This document shows, in pieces, positions 60,835 through 64,000 of a DNA stretch of 64,000 bases. This stretch comes from Halorussus rarus (GTDB lineage Archaea > Halobacteriota > Halobacteria > Halobacteriales > Haladaptataceae), in assembly GCF_003369835.1 (NCBI RefSeq), contig NZ_QPMJ01000002.1, positions 1,302,001 to 1,366,000 of the forward strand. Direction: 5' to 3'. Below the pieces are notes generated by a model, which saw nothing but the letters and a program-made list of their open reading frames with translations, did no database searches and was not told where the DNA came from. Within the stretch, counting starts at the first letter, position 1. Each line of letters opens with the position of its first letter. The position numbers and the translations under genes were made by a program.

Positions 60835-62955
60835 CTATTCACGGCGTGGCTCACTCGCGGACGGGCGGTCCTCGAACACCATCTCGAGGAGCTTGCGCTC
60901 GCCGCTGCGGAGGTGGCGGTTCACCGTCGGCTGGGAGACGCCCAGCAGCTCGGCCACCTCGCTCCCCGAGCTCCGGCGCGGCGACTCGAAGAAGCCGGCG
61001 TAGAACGCCGTCCGGAGCACCTCCTCCTCGCGGTCGGTCAGCCGCTCGGCGTAGTGGGCGCGGAACTCGGCGTCGGACTGGACGGGGCGGTCGAGCTCCC
61101 GGCGCGCGACCATCTCGACGCCGTCGTGGGTGTCGAGCATCATCCGCAGGAACGGTTGGGTGTCGCCGCCCTGGGGCAGTTCGACCGTGAGCGACGCCCC
61201 GGTCGGCGTCGCCGCCAGCTCGGTCGGGTACGCCCCGTAGTCGAGCAGCTTCGCGAGGAACGTCTCGCGGCCGACCGTGGCCTCGAACAGGTCGCCCTCG
61301 TCGGTCTCCGAGACGTGGGTCGGGTCGGTGACGTGAGGCGAACGCGCGGCGAACTCGACGACCTCGTCGACCGACGCGCCGTCGACGACGAAGAAGACCC
61401 GGAGCGACCCGTCGTCGCGCTCGACCACCGACTCGATCCGCACGCTGCTGTCGGTCTCGCGGGCGAACTCCGCGACGAGGAGGTCGGGGTCGGCGATCTC
61501 GAACCGGAGTTCGACCGTCGAGTCGCTCGCCAGCGCCGCGCTGCGCGCGACCGCGTTCGTCGCGTAGGCGACCATCCGGCCTAGTTCGTCCAGCACCGCC
61601 ACCTCGAGCTCGTCGAACGCGCCGGGCTCGCCCGCGTACAGGGTCAGCACGCCGTACAGCAGGTCCTTGTAGACGAGCGGGACCGAGATGGCGGCGCGGT
61701 AGCCCCGCTGGAGCGCCTCCTTGCGCCACGGCTCGAACGGCGGGTTCGTCGCGAGGTCGTCGTGGACCTGGAGTTCCCGCGTGGCCGCGGCCCGGCCCGG
61801 CGGCCCGCTCTCTGCCCCTCCGGCGATGGCGTCGAGGTAGCCGCGCTCGACGCCCGCCGACGCCCGGGGTCGGAGCTCGCCCCCGGTCGCCGCGGGCGTG
61901 CCGATCCACGCGAACCGGTAGGGCTCGACGTTCACGAGCTCGGTGCAGACCGCCTGCTCGAGCTCCTCGCGCGAGTCGGCCCGGACCAGCGCCGTCGTCA
62001 GGTCCCGGATCACGTCGTTGACCCGGTTGAGTCGCTCCAGGGTGGCGACGTGGTCCTCGAGTTCGGCGGCGCGGTCACGGAGGTCCGCCTCGCGCTCGAC
62101 CCGGTCGAGCGCGGTCTCGACGTCGGCCGCGAGCAGCGAGAGGACGCGCACGTCGTCGCGGTCGAAGGCGTCGGGCGCGGTCGCGCCGCTCACGATCACG
62201 CCGTACGAGCCGACCGGGATGGCGACGAGGCTCCCCAGCGGCGTCCCCGAGTCGGCCGCGGCCGGGTCGGACCGGGTGTCGTCGCAGACGAGGCGCTCCT
62301 GGGTCTGGTAGACGTCCCACAGGACCGTCCGGTCGTCCGGGAACAGCGAGCCGGAGTCGGCGGCGACCTGTGGCACGTCGGGCGTGTGGGAGACGGGCGA
62401 GAGCCGCCCCTCGTCGGAGTCGTAGAGGTACGCGGTCGTGTGAAGGTGCGGGAGCACGTCGTCCGCGGTCGCCATCGCGAGGTGGCAGACGCCGTCCGCG
62501 GTCTCGACGGCGGTGAGCGACTGGGCGAACCGGTGGAGCGCGGACAGCCGCCGCTCCTGACGCTGGCGGTCGGAGACGTCCCGGAGGATGCCGGTGAAGA
62601 ACCGCTCGCCGTTCGCGGTGAACTCGCTGAACGAGACGCTCAGCGGCACCGCCGAGCCGTCCTTCCGCTCGCCGGGGAGCCGGGCGTCGGTCCAGTCGAG
62701 GGCGCGCTCGCCGGTCTCCAGGTAGTCGGCCAACCCCTCGCGGTGTCGGTCGGCGAATTCGGCGGACATGATCAGCGATAGCGGCTCGCCCTCGAGTTCG
62801 TCGGGCGAGTAGCCGAGGATCGACTCGACCGCCGGGTTCGCGAACCGGACGGTGCTCTCGGCGTCGATGGTGAGGATGCCGTCCGACGTGGTGTTCGCGA
62901 GCGCTCGCAGCTGGGCGCTCGCGGGAGGGGCGACCGAGCGCGTTGTCCGTTCCAT
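60835..62955 (-). CDS. PAS/GAF sensor with bacterio-opsin-activator HTH (HTH-10)
   Basis: A 706-residue regulator. A PAS domain (about 15-130, with DGILTIDAESTVRFANPAVE) is followed by two GAF-like domains (about 150-290 and 320-480), a BAT-type domain (about 495-630) and the C-terminal HTH-10 (about 645-690, RLTDREEEVLRTAFYAGFFE and VAELLGVSQPTVNRHLR). This is the Bat/DmsR-like layout seen in haloarchaeal redox- or light-responsive regulators. Start ATG complement at 62,955. Upstream is the gap to PCNA with its promoter. Target genes unknown. Confidence 0.9.
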   Translation of the reverse strand: MERTTRSVAPPASAQLRALANTTSDGILTIDAESTVRFANPAVESILGYSPDELEGEPLSLIMSAEFADRHREGLADYLETGERALDWTDARLPGERKDGSAVPLSVSFSEFTANGERFFTGILRDVSDRQRQERRLSALHRFAQSLTAVETADGVCHLAMATADDVLPHLHTTAYLYDSDEGRLSPVSHTPDVPQVAADSGSLFPDDRTVLWDVYQTQERLVCDDTRSDPAAADSGTPLGSLVAIPVGSYGVIVSGATAPDAFDRDDVRVLSLLAADVETALDRVEREADLRDRAAELEDHVATLERLNRVNDVIRDLTTALVRADSREELEQAVCTELVNVEPYRFAWIGTPAATGGELRPRASAGVERGYLDAIAGGAESGPPGRAAATRELQVHDDLATNPPFEPWRKEALQRGYRAAISVPLVYKDLLYGVLTLYAGEPGAFDELEVAVLDELGRMVAYATNAVARSAALASDSTVELRFEIADPDLLVAEFARETDSSVRIESVVERDDGSLRVFFVVDGASVDEVVEFAARSPHVTDPTHVSETDEGDLFEATVGRETFLAKLLDYGAYPTELAATPTGASLTVELPQGGDTQPFLRMMLDTHDGVEMVARRELDRPVQSDAEFRAHYAERLTDREEEVLRTAFYAGFFESPRRSSGSEVAELLGVSQPTVNRHLRSGERKLLEMVFEDRPSASEPRRE

Positions 62956-63221
62956 CGTATCGCAGCGCTGTTATTTACCGTAGGGGACGTCGATAGAAAA
63001 AGCACACGGCCGAGGAACGCGAGTCCGACCCCGCCGGCGAGCGGGACGGCCCGTCGGTGAGCGCGTCCGACCGCTCTTTGCAGGCGGGCAGGACGGTCTC
63101 TTCGGGGCCGAGCGACGGGGCGTTCGAGCGAGCCAACGGCGCGCCGTCGGCTCGTCGCTCTCACACGCGCACGCGCCCGAACGGGTCTTTTTTATGCCGG
63201 GGGTTCGTACCTCCGGCCAAG

Positions 63222-63965
63222 ATGTTTAAGGCTATCGTGAGCGCCGACACGCTCAAGGACACTATCGACTCCGTGAGCGTGCTGGTGGACGAGTGCAAGA
63301 TCCACCTCGAAGAGGACGGGCTGGCTATCCGGGCGGTCGACCCCGCCAACGTGGGGATGGTGGACCTCGAACTCGACGCGGCCGCTTTCGAGTCCTACGA
63401 GGCCGACGGCGGCATCATCGGCGTGAACCTCGACCGGCTCGAGGACATCGCGGGGATGGCGAGCGGCGACCAGCCGGTCCACCTCGAGCTCGACGAGGAG
63501 ACCCGCAAGCTCCACATCCAGATCGACGGGCTGGAGTACACCCTGGCGCTCATCGACCCCGACTCCATCCGGCAGGAGCCCGACATCCCGGACCTCGACC
63601 TCCCGGCCGAGATCGTCGTCGAGGGCAAGGACATCGACCGCTCGGTGACGGCCGCCGACATGGTCAGCGACCACATCGCGCTGGCGGTCGACGCCGACGC
63701 CGAGACGTTCGTCGTCGAGGCCGAGGGCGACACCGACGACGTCCGGCTCGAACTCGACCGCGAGGACCTGGTGGACCTCCAGGCCGGCCCCGCCCGGTCG
63801 CTGTTCAGCCTCGACTACCTCAAGGACATGAACAAGGCCATCCCGAAGGACGCCGAGGTCACCATCGAACTCGGCGAGGAGTTCCCGGTCAAGCTCCACT
63901 TCGACATCGCCGAGGGCCAGGGCAACGTCACGTTCATGCTGGCGCCCCGCATCCAGAACAACTGA
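63222..63965 (+). CDS. pcn: DNA polymerase sliding clamp PCNA
   Basis: A 247-residue clamp. [20 protein letters not shown], then [18 protein letters not shown], the inter-domain region and the closing [10 protein letters not shown] match archaeal PCNA throughout. It forms the trimeric ring that tethers polymerases and processing enzymes. Haloarchaeal clamps are highly acidic, as here. The ATG at 63,222 is preceded by a T-rich element (gtctttttta, 63,185-63,194) at the right distance for a promoter. The last 35 bases of the window are non-coding. Confidence 0.97.
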   Translation: MFKAIVSADTLKDTIDSVSVLVDECKIHLEEDGLAIRAVDPANVGMVDLELDAAAFESYEADGGIIGVNLDRLEDIAGMASGDQPVHLELDEETRKLHIQIDGLEYTLALIDPDSIRQEPDIPDLDLPAEIVVEGKDIDRSVTAADMVSDHIALAVDADAETFVVEAEGDTDDVRLELDREDLVDLQAGPARSLFSLDYLKDMNKAIPKDAEVTIELGEEFPVKLHFDIAEGQGNVTFMLAPRIQNN

Positions 63966-64000
63966 GCGCGCCCGCTCGGACTCTCTCCTTCCGACCGACT

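Overview
The window looks like a chromosome segment of a halophilic archaeon (class Halobacteria). The evidence is high-GC, third-position G/C-rich coding with very acidic proteins, an Orc1/Cdc6 initiator, PCNA, a tandem-fused TatC, small haloarchaeal orphan families and a bacterio-opsin-activator-type regulator. The genus cannot be fixed by eye.

Bases 1-20,100 are ordinary core chromosome. They hold LarB (cut by the window edge), a small histone-fold protein, ribose-5-phosphate isomerase, a MacB-type ABC ATPase and permease separated by a cation exchanger, and an amphi-Trp protein. These are followed by a Tat-exported protein, Orc1/Cdc6, a MutS-family ATPase, LarE, the two divergent Tat translocases, a queuosine-precursor transporter led by a ribbon-helix-helix protein, a lipoprotein and the rRNA methyltransferase RlmE. 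Two genes here are decayed (a methyltransferase and an SDR oxidoreductase). Two intergenic regions carry copies of one repeat whose hairpin arms differ in sequence but still pair.

Bases about 20,200-59,800 are an accessory island. It starts with a tyrosine integrase and has a second one at 55.5-56.7 kb. Base composition and codon use shift, most sharply to AT-rich at 28.6-37.2 kb and 53.8-56.9 kb. After a run of small orphan genes, a serine recombinase and a tandem-AbrB gene, there is a defence-like block: a HEPN-like protein, an AddB/AddA-like helicase-nuclease pair, an EVE/PUA-like gene overlapping a TATA-binding-protein gene, two XamI-like restriction endonucleases around one adenine methylase, and an AccI-like endonuclease. 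Next comes a gene-poor, hairpin-rich stretch (46.4-47.7 kb) between two coiled-coil DNA-binding proteins. The right part has Cys-His papain/transglutaminase-like paralogues, an OB-fold plus DEDDy exonuclease, a NucS-like nuclease, an Nmad3/Nmad2-like pair, the second integrase and a RAMA-like protein. Domains linked to sensing or making modified DNA recur across the island.

Bases 59,900-64,000 return to core chromosome: four small haloarchaeal proteins, a PAS-GAF-HTH10 regulator and the sliding clamp PCNA. No tRNA, rRNA or CRISPR array was seen. I could not identify the integration sites.
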